DNA from: Rhodamnia argentea | Lineage: Eukaryota > Streptophyta > Magnoliopsida > Myrtales > Myrtaceae | Reading direction: 5' to 3' | NCBI RefSeq assembly: GCF_020921035.1 | Contig: NC_063150.1 | Span: forward strand, 29,187,826 to 29,251,825 | DNA: 64,000 bases | Shown: positions 36,659-49,100 of the stretch, in pieces | Position numbering within the stretch: the stretch's first letter is position 1 | How the letters are laid out: every line of letters begins with the position of its first letter | The notes under the pieces: generated by a model | What the model was told of the DNA's origin: nothing | The model's input: only the letters and a program-made list of their open reading frames with translations | The model's database searches: none | Program-made: the position numbers and the translations under genes

Positions 36659-36838
36659 CGACGTGGCGTCGCGCGGGCCGTCCGCTCTCCCGCCAGAACA
36701 CATTGACCGTCGTCTCCCCACTCGCCGGGAGGGACCGAAGCAAAAGGGCGTGTGGAAAACCGGAAACAGACATGACCCCTCGGGGCCCCGTCCACGTCAT
36801 AGGCTTCCTCACTGCACCACTCAAAACGCGCCACGTGT
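36659..36838 (+). promoter_or_regulatory. ACGT-core cluster upstream of DGAT3
   Basis: Three ACGT-core motifs lie within 180 bp: GACGTGGC (about 36660), CCACGTCA (about 36792) and CCACGTGT (36831-36838, containing a full CACGTG G-box). These are the usual bZIP/bHLH sites of ABA- and light-responsive plant promoters. They sit about 150-325 bp before the DGAT3 start codon in a GC-rich patch. Function is inferred, not shown. Confidence 0.5.
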
Positions 36839-36984
36839 AAAAAGGAGAATTATAGCTCACCTCCGCCGTCGCCGTCATCTTCCCTTCATGTCTATTTCAT
36901 GAATTTTCATTGATTCATTTGTATGTTTTTGTTTCTTTTTTGGTTGTCAGCAGTCGGAACTCGGAAGCTGGACCCAGATTTCTG

Positions 36985-38418
36985 ATGGAGTCGCTCTCCT
37001 CCGCCGCCGCTTCGGGGCGGTTCCCTTGCTTCTCCGGCGCCGGGATCGATTCCCGCCGTGCGAATCCAATCGGTGAAATCAGGGTTTGCAGCGGCAAGGA
37101 TCGCGAGGGATATGCCAGATCGAGGGTGTCTCGCGGCGTTTTGAGGTCCGAGTTTGGTGATGATGGACATGTGAAGTATTACGGTGGGAAACCTCGGTTT
37201 GGTTTGAACAAGGAGGGGAGGAAGGAAGGTGGGAATGCGGAGATTAAGAAGAAGCTGAAGATGTCGAAGGGATTGACGAAGGAGGAGGATTTTTCTGAGT
37301 TCTATTGGATGGAACGTCGTGGTGGTGGTGGTAGTGGTGGAGACGGTGAGGTTATCGAAGGTCAGGAGAAGCCAATCTCGGTACGTTCCTTTGGTTTTAG
37401 GTTCCGCTGTTGGAGTTTTCCTTCAATTGCTCGTTAATTTAATTCTGTTGTGAGGTGATTTGTGGTTTGGTTCTATGGCTGATCTGATTGGCGATGGTGT
37501 TTTTTGGCCAAAGGAAGCGAAAGATCCTTGTTTTTGGGATCTGCTCTCACTTAAATCTGATTCAGGGTTGATAGTTATGCATATTTCTGTTACCCTATCT
37601 GAAAATTCATGATCTTTCCGTGTAAATTGGCTTCCCATGAAGAACAAAAAAAGAATTCAATGAAGCTATCACTAGTTGAAGGTTGATTAATTCTGAAATT
37701 TGTGCTTTTGGTGGAGTACTTCTTGCTTGGATTTTATTGGTGTTGGTGGGTTTTCTGTCAAATCATTGTGGTCATTGTCATGCAGGAAGCAGCAGAGGTT
37801 TTGCTGAAACAACTTGAACAGCTGAAGGCAGAGGAAAAGGGGCTGAAGAGAAAGATAAAAGAACAGAAGGCCAAGCTTAAAGCGGAGCGAAAGAAAGTTA
37901 TGATGGATTCGGAGTCGTCGTCGTCGTCCTGCTCCTCGGAATCAAGTGACAGTGAGTGCGGAGAGGTGATTGACATGGGCCGCCTGAGGACGGAAGTTCT
38001 TGCGAAAGAAGAGGGCAACAATGCCGGAAATCTGGCGTTGCCAAATGGTGTTCTGTACCGCGAGGCAACGACTGGCTTTCCTAGCGATGTTGCAGCCAAT
38101 GGTGCGGTGACAAAGAGGATCGAAGTTTGCATGGGTAAGAAGTGCAAGAATTCAGGAGGACCGGCGTTGTTGGAGGAATTCAAGAATTTGGTTGGGGTCG
38201 AAGGTGCTGTTGTTGAATGCAAGTGCCTGGGCAAGTGCAGGGATGGCCCTAATGTGAGGGTCTCGAATAGCTTGGGTGAGAATCAAGCTCCTGAAGCGGA
38301 TGATTCCGTCAGGATTCCGGCGAATCCTCTACTTATCGGGGTCAGTTTGGAAGACGTCAATGCTATAGTGACCAAATATTTAGGGAAGGACGAAAATCTG
38401 GAGTCGAATGTGGCATAG
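36985..38418 (+). CDS. DGAT3: Soluble diacylglycerol O-acyltransferase 3 with thioredoxin-like [2Fe-2S] domain
   Basis: DGAT3 is the cytosolic enzyme that transfers acyl groups from acyl-CoA to diacylglycerol to make triacylglycerol; the Arabidopsis member is At1g48300. Two exons, 36985-37380 and 37786-38418, give 342 residues, close to known plant DGAT3 lengths. Visible parts are a Ser/Arg-rich N-terminus, a Gly tract (GGGGSGGDGE), a Lys/Glu coiled coil (about 133-172, LKQLEQLKAEEKGLKRKIKE), a Ser run and the C-terminal thioredoxin-like ferredoxin fold. That fold has CMGKKC (C247, C252) and CLGKC (C279, C283), the CX4C...CX3C pattern that binds a [2Fe-2S] cluster in this family. The start ATG at 36985 opens MESLSS; no earlier in-frame ATG was found. 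The gene lies head-to-tail after the CHUP1-like gene and tail-to-tail with the remodeller. Confidence 0.88.
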
Positions 38419-38750
38419 TCGCTGTGCTGGATGATTTGCTGTATATGCACTGGCATTCAAGGCACAATTCAGTAAATATGTATTCTATCTTAAGCTAAGA
38501 GTGTCTGTTTTTGTTGTAAGGTCTCTCGCTCTGTTTCTTTACGCATCCACCGAGTGCAGAGGTCCCTCTATAATGTTTTCTTTGTGGGGATTTGACCCAG
38601 TCGTAATTTCCTTCATTTGACATATGCATACTGGTGGACAAATTCATATGGATTACTGAGGAAAATATGATCGCTCTATTGACATCTGTAGTCCCTTCGT
38701 AGAGGGTTCTTTGCTCGAAATTATTTCATCATATATCCAACTTTTAATTG

Positions 38751-38954
38751 TTGGGAATGATCCTGGAAAGAAAAATTACTTAATCTGCTTGAAGATGTTC
38801 GGTATACACAGCAATAACTGATGAAGTGATGAAAGCGTTAGCAATTCAATCTTTGGGAATGTTCCTGGAAAGAAAAGTTACTTGATCTGCTTGAAGATAT
38901 TCGGTATATACAGAAATAACTGATGAAGTGATGAAAGCGTTAGCAATTCAATCT
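38751..38954. repeat. Direct tandem duplication, 2 x 102 bp
   Basis: Bases 38751-38852 are repeated at 38853-38954 with few changes (shared CTGATGAAGTGATGAAAGCG and TAGCAATTCAATCTTT). It is non-coding, about 330 bp after the DGAT3 stop codon. Confidence 0.85.
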
Positions 38955-40166
38955 TTCCAGGGTCTCGACAAAGTCTTGACTTGAATACAGTATGTCAATT
39001 GAGCCTCTGCAGTACAACAATACTGAGATTCTATACCTACACAATCTGTAGGAAATCTTAATACCAATTCTTTGTCGCCCGACAACAATCCCAATGGAAG
39101 CTAAAAGCTTTCGTGTAACTGCCCGACATGCAGGAGTACAGGTAGATCAGAACAGCATCAATTTGCTAGAGAAGGCCAACACAAAAAGATCTTGGCCAGC
39201 TGACCTCATGCTCCTAGAACTTGACATTTGGAAGGGCAGCTGCCACTTCCGGCAGCAAATACCCAGAAGAATTTGTATCCAATCTTCCTCTTGATGACTC
39301 ACTCCTTCACAGAAAGGTTGAGATCGAAAACAGCCAGCTTAGAAGACTCTTGACACCAGCAGCTCCGAATGAAACATCTGCAAACTTTTTCTGTATTATG
39401 CTCCACCATATGACTCAGCGACAGGTCACTCATGTTATGATGTGCTAGCCCGATCTTATTTGCTATTACGTGTCTCTGTTCGGTACCACTGAATTTTGAG
39501 CGTCTGTCTCTTGTTCTCCTACAATGTTCTTTAACTGGCCAAAATGAACCCTTCCATGGAACTTCGTTTTAACGACCAACACGGAAGGGATAGGAGATTG
39601 TATGGTACCGACCCTGAGGCTTCAGATCTATCTTCCGTGATTCCTGCACCAGTTCATGACTGAACCTGTCGAGCATTCTTCTTACGTCACAAATCAAAGG
39701 CGTGATGCCTTGTATGCTCCAAGGACACCTCCCTATAACACTTTGTTTAGCATTCACTCATTCATCCTATTGAAGCAGCTATGGTCACCTCTGATGTACA
39801 AGCATAGTACAGTTCATTCCATAATTCCCTCTCATGCATCTAAACCCTTCCATATGCTAGTACATCAGCTATTTTCGTCTTCAATGAACAGGTTGTCGAG
39901 GCTAAGCATGGTTATAGCTGCACAAAAGAGGTAGCTCAGATCTATCAATTTAGCAGTTTGTAAAAAATCGTTAATGAACTTCAGTGCTTCCATCCAAAAT
40001 TATGGCAAGACACAAGGAAAAGATAACAAACATGAATATCCAGCAAATTGTTGCTCTTCTAGCGAAACACCTTGCATGCACAATTTCCTAATGGGTTGTT
40101 TTGTGTTATTTATTTCTGCGAAGCATGCATTCCACTTGTACACTACCTTTAAGGGGGCATTAGCAT
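38955..40166. other. Convergent intergenic region between DGAT3 and the SNF2 gene
   Basis: Contains the 3' ends of two converging genes. Balanced composition at 39090-39470 and 39560-39930 with short open frames on both strands, none resembling a known protein. Part of it may be the 3' untranslated region of the SNF2 gene. Confidence 0.35.
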
Positions 40167-43100
40167 TCAATGCCTGGGAAATTTCAGCTTGCGCTGAAGG
40201 TCAGAGGGGTCACCATTGTTGCAACGCTTCACGAACGAGTCAAGTGTTTTCTGCTTGCCAGGGCTATTAAATGTTATCTGCTTTGCAGGGCTGTTGCTAG
40301 TTGGGTGGCTAGCTGAGACTTCCAATGTCTTTCCATGGCCATCAAGCACCTAATTTAGAAAGCAGAGTAAGGGTGAAACTTTTCCAAGAGTATCAGCATC
40401 ACCCCAAGAAAGAGAGAGATACTATCAGGAGCACTGCAAAAGAGAGGGTATAGACATGGAGTAGTTGTTTCGGGAATATGGGTAGCAGGCATTAATAACA
40501 GCAGTAAAATATAAAGAAGCATGATAATTTAGAGCTGACTACTGAGCAATTCACCTGATGTTCAGAGGGGTCATTGTTAACTACACAAGTGTGTTTTCTG
40601 CTTGCGGTTTAAATGTTATCTGCTTTGCGCTTTGCTAGTTGGTGGCTGCTGAGACTTCCAATGTCTTTCCATGGCCATCAGCACCTAATTTAGAAGCAGA
40701 GTAAGGGTGAAACTTTTCCAGAGTATCAGCATCACCCCAAGAAAGAGACTATCGAGCACTGCAAAGGGGTATAGACATGGTAGTTGTTTCGGTAATATGG
40801 GTAGCAGGCATTAATAACAGCAATAAAATATAAAGAAGCATGATAATTTAGAGCTGACTACTGAGCAATTCACCTGATGTTCAGAGGGGTCACCATTGTT
40901 GCAACGCTTCACGAACAAGTCAAGTGTTTTCTGCTTGCAAGGGCTATTAAATATTTTCTGCTTTGCGGGGCTGTTGCTAGTTGGGTGGCTAGCTGAGACT
41001 TCCAGTGTCTTTTCATGGCCATCAAGCACCTAATTTAGAAAGCAGAGTAAGGATGAAACTTTTCCAAGAGTATCAGCATCACCCCAAGAAAGAGAGAGAT
41101 ACTATCAGGAGCACTGCAAAAGAGAGGGTATAGACATGGAGTAGTTGTTTCGGGAATATGGGTAGCAGGCATTAATAACAGCAATAGAATATAAAGAAGC
41201 GTGATAATTAGAGCCGACTACTGACAGCAATTCACCTGACCCAAATTTTCCAGCTTGCTCTGGACAACGTCCCTGAAAATAAATGTTTGGCAAAGATGGT
41301 TGTTTAAAAGTATCACATAATTGGCCGCAGTCAATATGCACACAACCTCAACGGCGATACTAGCAAAAAAGGAATAGCACCTACCATATTATGTCATCAA
41401 CAGTGTCATTTGCCAGCAGGTAATATATATTGACTGAAGACACCTGAAACACAACAAACAAGCTTGTCAAGAAACCCATATGGACAGTGTTAGAAATTTA
41501 AAAGACAATGACTCAACACTATAATTGTGAACGAGATGAAACTAAAAATGAGTATTGATGACCAATTCAAAAAGATGCTACAAGCTATAGTAGGAGCAAA
41601 TACTCTTTCATGAGCAATGATTGGTGGTTTTTTTAACTACAAAGCCGAATCGAACCTGATTTACTGATTGAACTATGGTCATCAAATTGCAAACCCTCAT
41701 TAGTTAATTTTGGGGCTATAAAGCAACCTTTCAGTCAACATACATAGGAAGCGACAAACTAGTACTGCTGACAGCTGCAGACTTTGGACAACTTTCGTCT
41801 GTCACCTTGATTACAATGCTTTACCTGACCAATCCTGTGAGCACGATCTTCAGCTTGAATTAGATCACCCGGCGTCCACGATAGCTCTGCAAATATAACA
41901 GTGCTTGCAGCTGTTAAGGTCAGACCAACACCTCCAGCTCTGATTGATAGCTGCAAAAATGAATCAAACCTCAGTCTTCATCAATTAAAGGAATTGTAGA
42001 GGAGAATCACGAGGAAAAAAGGGTGACAGTTGATGCATCTGACGTGAAAGAACTTATAATGGAAAATCATGAACTTGAACAAGTAAAAGATAAAGCAACT
42101 GTCATACTACTGCTGCCCTTATTGCATCTTTCCCTTGGAAATCAGTAACCAAAGCTTGCCTTGCCACTGCAGGTGTACTGCCATCAATTCGTATGCAACC
42201 AACCTTCTTCTTCTTCTGTAAAATTATCAAGATGTGTAAACGAAAGATCAATCTGTTAAATACTAAAAGTTGGTCTTACAAGAAGAAATTCATGTATTGC
42301 GTCGATCATTGGCTGGTGATGCGCAAAAATGAGAAACTTGCAGCCTGCCTGCCAAGTATAAGCAGGTTAGAATGTTCTGCCTCCAAAATGCAAAATGCAA
42401 TTGCAGGTACCAAGAATCTTCAGTACTATTAGAGCAAGGGGGTAAAGTTATCTATAACCTCAAGTACATCAACTAGCACTTAATGTAGAGCATGCCTAAA
42501 AGCAGTACTACTGTAGAAAATTTCCACCCAGAATAAGAAAGTTCAATCAGCTAAAGAATCAAATTGTTCATTTAAAAACAATTGAAGCCATTGAAGTCAG
42601 AGATTCACCGCATCAGACTCCCACATAAATTATTAGAGAATATCATGATCATTCCTATCAAAGCAAGAAATCTTTCGAAAGAATGAGATATCTTGGCAGC
42701 ACTTCTTGTTTTAAGTCCTAAAATGGTGATATTTAATGGTGACAGTAGCTCAAATTGCAGAAAATGATAACAAACAATGCCAACACAAATTCTTTTCCTT
42801 CTCTAAGAGTTGAAGAAATGCCAGTGCTAGTCTAGATCACACCAAAATTGAATAGATACTTAATTTTATAAGATTTTCAAAGAAAAAGAAATGTAGCAAT
42901 GGGAGGACATATAAGTTTGAATAGTTTAAGTATGCTCTCTGCATTGCAATTCCTGATTATATCAATAATCAACGAGACAAAACACAAGTTTAACTGTCAC
43001 AATTTCTTAAATCGGAAGTACTAGCCACATACTTATTGGAATGCAAATGGACTAGGAAATAGGTCAGTCGATTACCTCAACAACCGTTTCTAAGTAGTCT

Positions 43101-46100
43101 AAAACTGCTGGGATTTTGGCTTCAGCAGAATCAGTGTATATCTGCAGACAATCAGTGCATTAGAGCGCAATATTTTCTTTTCCTCCAAATTCATCCTGGG
43201 TCAGGGTGGTGGGGTTGGTGTTCATAAATACTTCTAATGAACTGAGAACGATGACCTTAACGGAAATGACTTCACCACAAAATATACTCAGTTTTTACAT
43301 CTTGTGCATAAAGACCTGAATACCTTGCTAATCAGGTTCTTCTCAGAAAATTTGAGCGACTCAGCATCTTCTTTTGATGTGCAGGCCTTGATTCTTTCTT
43401 TTATCACCTTTAACTACAAAAACGAAATCAATTGGCAACTTTCTTTCTTCGCACGCAGAATGTCATTTGCAACTTGCAAGAAACAATAGGGACAACATAA
43501 TAGTGATTAGCCAGAAACATGATATGAACAAGAACTGTCACAAACCATTTACTGCAATTAACCATTCACAAGTCCGAAAAAAGAGCCAGAGCCGGAAATA
43601 TTCATTTTTGGGTAGTTAAGCTAATCAGGCTCCATCTCTAATTCCATCAATTTAAAAACCGACCACATAGCTTGCCAAAATCAGAAAGTTCATATATTGT
43701 ATACTAAAAGCACATATGAAGTAAATAGGGAATTCCACATGCCATGCAACACTTCTCAATAATTGGAGAAGTAACCAGATTCCGTATAGATGAAGGCCAT
43801 TTTTCAAAAACAATTAGTGCCAGCTTTTCCTCTCCAGAATTGGGATCATCTTAACAGCTATTTTGCTCATTCAATGATGTGAACAACAGCAAGCACAACA
43901 AACTAGACCTTATCCCACTAGGTAGGTGCCATACATAAATCCTACTTGTCAATGCACTCAATCTTGCATCAGATCCTCTGCTCTAGATACTCCATATCTT
44001 TTCTTATTGACTCCACATTCTTCAAAGTCTCGCCCACCCTTTCTAGCCCGCTTCACCATTCCTTGATCATATGTCCTCACTGAACCCGAAGGTCCTAGTT
44101 TTAACATGACCGAATCATCCCAAACGTGCTTCTCTCATCTTATCCTTGACTGGAGCAACACCTAATTTTTCCCGAACTGATTCATCATTCCTTGGTCATA
44201 TGTCCTCATTGGACCTGAAGGTCCTAGTTTTAACATGACCAAATCATCTCAAACAAGCTTCTCTCATCTTATCCTTGACTGGAGCAACACCTAATTTTTC
44301 CCTAACTGATTCATTTCTAATCATGTCTTTTCTAGTGCGCCACCACAATCCACAAATCATTCTTGTATCTATTACACTCATTTCGTGCAATGTTGGAGTT
44401 CAAATGCTCAGAACTACGTGCTACAGACAATTCTGTCAGTGCTGGTTCATTTCAATGATATCACATCAGATGTATGCCTTTGGTTTCTGTAAGCCTCAAA
44501 AAAGAAACACCAGCGCAGCAGTAATTTTACTGCTGAATATAAAGATCAAAGTTGCACCCAAACTTTAAAGGAGTAAGTATATATAGTTCGAAAAGTAGTA
44601 AAACCATATTGACAGATAGAAAACAAGGGTAATTTTCGGCTGACAAAAATTGCAGCTCACAATGCCGGCGTTCCCTCTGTCCCCCTCCCTCATACTCACT
44701 AAAACCTTACTGGCAAGGAACAACAAATGGGTAGTAGAAATATGCTGAGGATTTGAAGCAAAGACAGGCTCTGAAAGCTTCAGAAGCTTATAAATATTAA
44801 AAGCATGCAAACCAATTTACTCTATGAAACAATGGCACTAATATATGGAAGTCCATGCAGAAAGGTCCTCCCAAGTCCAATCAACTTATCAAATGCATAG
44901 ACTCAGATGGTTGTCAGGGATATGAAATGAAACTCCCAAGGTAACAAAAGTTATATTTATTCATGTGAACAAGATACAAGCTGAAGCTCCAAAACTACAA
45001 TTCAACTGACTTTGTAGCTACAGATTTTCTCATGATTTTAGTTATTAACTTTAGATAGCCCGATATTGATATGGTTTGATAGTGCAATAAAAAGAAGTGT
45101 TCTATCAAATTAGAACCAAAGTTCTTATAGAAATAATTCACAACCAGGAAACTTTGAGAAGAGAGAAACTGATGCTCCGCCTGAGAACCTAAAATTCCAC
45201 TTCAAAACATCAGCACCTCACACTACAATTGTAATTGAAGTCGCTGGATTAAATTTCTTATGCTTAGGCACACTAAGAAATCAACCAAGGTAATTCAATA
45301 CATATGGTTAAAATTATGCCATAAAGTGAAGAAAACATTTTTCATGTCCAGTCATCTCAAATCAATCTCATTACCTCACAGAACAAAGCATTGATCTTTT
45401 TCATGTCCTTATCAGCCAAATTAAGGAAAACCTGAAACAAAGGCCGAGAAAAACTGATGTAGAAAGATTTGAAAGAGTGTACCGGAGATTGACATCATTG
45501 GGATAAAGCAAAAGCTCCCCCACCGACAAACGATAAAAGCACTGCAAAATGGATTACAAATTCATTCTCGGATGTGTCTCCACACTCATCAGAGTTAAGT
45601 CATGCTTTGCTCGCGGAAGTGTCTAAATCGACTACCCAGCGAGCGTAGATCGCCCACTACAAGACGAAGAAATTGCTCAAGTTCTAAGGTCAGTGACCTG
45701 ACTAGCTACATCAAAGCAATAACTCAATTGCTACTTGGAGTTTTCAGAAAGCAAATCATTAAGAAAATAAAACTTTTCTTAGCCTTTGTTTAAAGAAGGT
45801 TCTCATTTCCCCATAGTGATAGAAATAAAGAACTTAAATGTAGAACATTAACAAGCATGACTGTGCGTATGTTAAACAATGGCTGTAGGAGGACTAATGT
45901 CCAGAAAGAGAGTGGAGACTATAAAAAGTTACCTGTTGCCTGCGTTTAACTGGGAGCTCAGAAAGGACTTCCTTTTTAAGCCTTCGGATCATAACTGTTG
46001 CCTTCATCAGATGGTGCAATTCTTCATGGTTGCTGGTGCCTTGATAAACACCAAAAATTCCCTGAAAAGGTTCTCTTGTTAAAGAAGTAGTCTCCAACAA

Positions 46101-49100
46101 TTATAACTTCAAAGCACAATTATTGGGCAAAGTCAAATGTCACATACGCCCTTGCAATATCTTTGACCGTATTCATGAACATTTTTGTAAACATCTGGAT
46201 AGAGGGCTTCAAGCTGCAACGCATAAACAGGTTAAGTAGACACAAACTTTTGATACATAACTCTAGTTCCTAAAAACTTTACCAGCTACAACTTTAAACA
46301 ACTCAAGTACCTGTTTGTGAAGCTCAATTGGTCTAGACAAGGCAGGGGTTCCACTAAGCAAAATTGCATATTGCGCTTTCTGGAAAGTTATTATTGAAGT
46401 TCAGAGAGAGAGAGTGTGTGTGTTTGTTGTGTCCGCATAATGCATTGTCAATAAAAATATAATCAAAGAGAAAACACGATGCAACATAAAGTTGTGCACT
46501 TCTAACAAACCAGAATTCCAAATATTAGCTGAAAAAGATGAGGCAACTTTCTGAATAACAAGCAAGCATCGAGCTAAAGATGCATGCCATGTGCCCTATA
46601 AATAATTGCCAGAGGAAAACAATCAAACTCAACAAATGAAGTCAGATGTTTCATGTCCAAGCTGTCAGAAGAAACTAAGTTTTGAGCAATCAATCAGATG
46701 ATTGATGGGCAGTCTTCCAGAAACTTCCTCGATGAAAAATATGCATTACATGGGCAAACCAACCTATAAAAAGCATATGGGCATTTGAATTCAGTGATGA
46801 ACGAACTAATATAGAATATACTGCTTTGTAAAGCACTGGAGTCCAGACAGGCGGACACCCTCAATATATCATAAAATTACCAAGCACTGTATTGTATATC
46901 ACTATTGTCTGCCTTGTGAAATGCACATCTAAACTTTCATCTAGCAGGTAAATAGTGCAAATGGCAAAATAACTGATCCAAATTATTAAAATTCATATAA
47001 CCTTTATGACAGGAAGGGAAGCAGTTGTCCTCTTAGCTTGTGCATTTTTCAGGAAATGTGATTCATCTGCAATCACAAGCTGTATGAAAACATCAACTTT
47101 AAAAGCATGCACAGAAACACTAAAAAAGCGCTGAATATAAGAGGCGAAAAAGAATTAGCTAACAAAGGTAGAACATCAAGGATCAGCTTGAAAACTCTGC
47201 ATCAACTTATTAGGATGACTCATTAGGATGGCCATCCTCATCCAATTTACCAGTTTCCATATCTCTAAACAGAAGGCAGAACATCAAGCATCAGCTTAAA
47301 AACTTCCTCACAGTCATGCCCCTTCACTATGACTTATTTTATCCCAATTAAAGAACCAATTATGAAATTATCTAAGGTAAATTAAACAGATGGTCAGAAA
47401 GTAAGATTGATTTGTGAGCATTACCTTGAAATCTGATGACATTAGCAAATTCTGTAGCTTTGGGACAACATCATAAGAAATTATGTTAAAAAGGCCATCA
47501 AGATGTACACTGCTCTTGGTGTTTGAGGACACTATCCTGAATCCACTTCTGTTTGATCCACCACATTGAGATAAAAGAACCTAACAGACAATCACCATTA
47601 GCAAGGAAAGAAGAGACAAGGAAGAATATATAGATTTAAGATGATGACTTCAGATAAAACTCCTAGAAGGCAAGGTCATAGGCACTATTCAATAAATTAC
47701 CATTTCTGACATTGAAAAAACATATCTTAACAACATATCCAGCAACACTAGCATCAGACATATAAGGTCAAAGAGGGCAGCAGCCGAAGTAAGTAATATA
47801 GACAAACAACAGAATAACATACAAGTATGTCTGACGAAGGAATATTTAGCCATTGCTGAATCATCTGCCCAAGGAAAAGAGTAAAAGCATTCAGGCCCAG
47901 ACTGCCATCTTGTAAAATAATAGTTAAAGAGACAGAAAGCAAACACTCACTGTAGCCCAATGCAAACGCAATGAAGATGGTGTGAGCACAAGAACAGGCC
48001 ATGAATCACGAACGCATGCAGCAACAGCGATAGCCTGCGTAGATCGAAAGGATAAGAAGTGCAAACTTAAACAAGGGAAGTCATCAGTCTATGGCTTTTG
48101 CAAGCATCATGCTTCCAAATTCCACAGAATTCAGACAGTACTTCCAAAAGCATCTGTAGAAGTCACATAATTTTCTTCTCCCTTTTGTTGCAAAAGAGAT
48201 CCATGCAAAGACTACAGTTGCAAGACAAATTCTAACATAAATAGATTGTATACACCTGTTAGAATATATAAATTTTCGCTTGCTTTTAGGGTTGTGGTCC
48301 CATCATCTTACATGGTTGGGGTGGTCCCGTTCATCTTTCCGGCCCCTTTTGCCTCCCCAATGAATATTTCCACGCTTAGTACTGGAGGAAAAAAGCGTGG
48401 GGGTGTTAGAATATATAATATTACCCGCTTCTTCTAACTTAAGCTTTTAGGTTTTGGTCCATCAATCTTACAACACCAAACTTAGGGATTATTCTGTACG
48501 GAAAATAAAGTAGGTCCTCATGATAACCAAATACTGGTGTTATCTAATAATAGCATCAAACATAACACATCCAAAGAACTGAAAATTTATTACCCTTCCC
48601 AAATGACCTACTACTCAAAAACCAGATATTGCAGGGAATTCTGCAAGACAGAAAGACAGCCAGGGTTCTAAACTAGAGATCAGGGTAGCACCTGTAAAGT
48701 CTTTCCCAGTCCCATTTCATCGGCTATTAGTACGCGAATTCCATGCTGCAAGACAAACCTGAAAAAAAAAATTTACGCTAGGCAATATTTTATAAATGAC
48801 TAAATTGAGAACTTGATGTTGAATGTTTTAAGTAAAAGAACGTGTCATAACATTTTCTGACAATAGAACATCATAGTATGTACATACCGAACACCATCCC
48901 GCTGAAATGGAAGAAGCTTAGATTCAATAACACTGGGCATACTGCCATATTGTTCTGGCAACATAAAAAGAAAAAAAATCAATGGCTTGATAGAACAGAG
49001 ACGGGAATTAACCCCAAACCAACCCCCCAACCCCACCCAAACAAAAAACAGTGACTCCAACAAAAAATGTGTCTTTATTAAGACTTCACATGCAGCCCAA

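Noticed and set aside
36453-36902. Open frames on both strands upstream of DGAT3
   Set aside because: GC-rich promoter sequence with ACGT motifs; no conserved protein and mutually overlapping frames.
40684-40880. Middle CHR18 exon copy as a usable exon
   Set aside because: As written it shifts the frame and meets a stop soon; inclusion would truncate the protein, so it is left out of the model.
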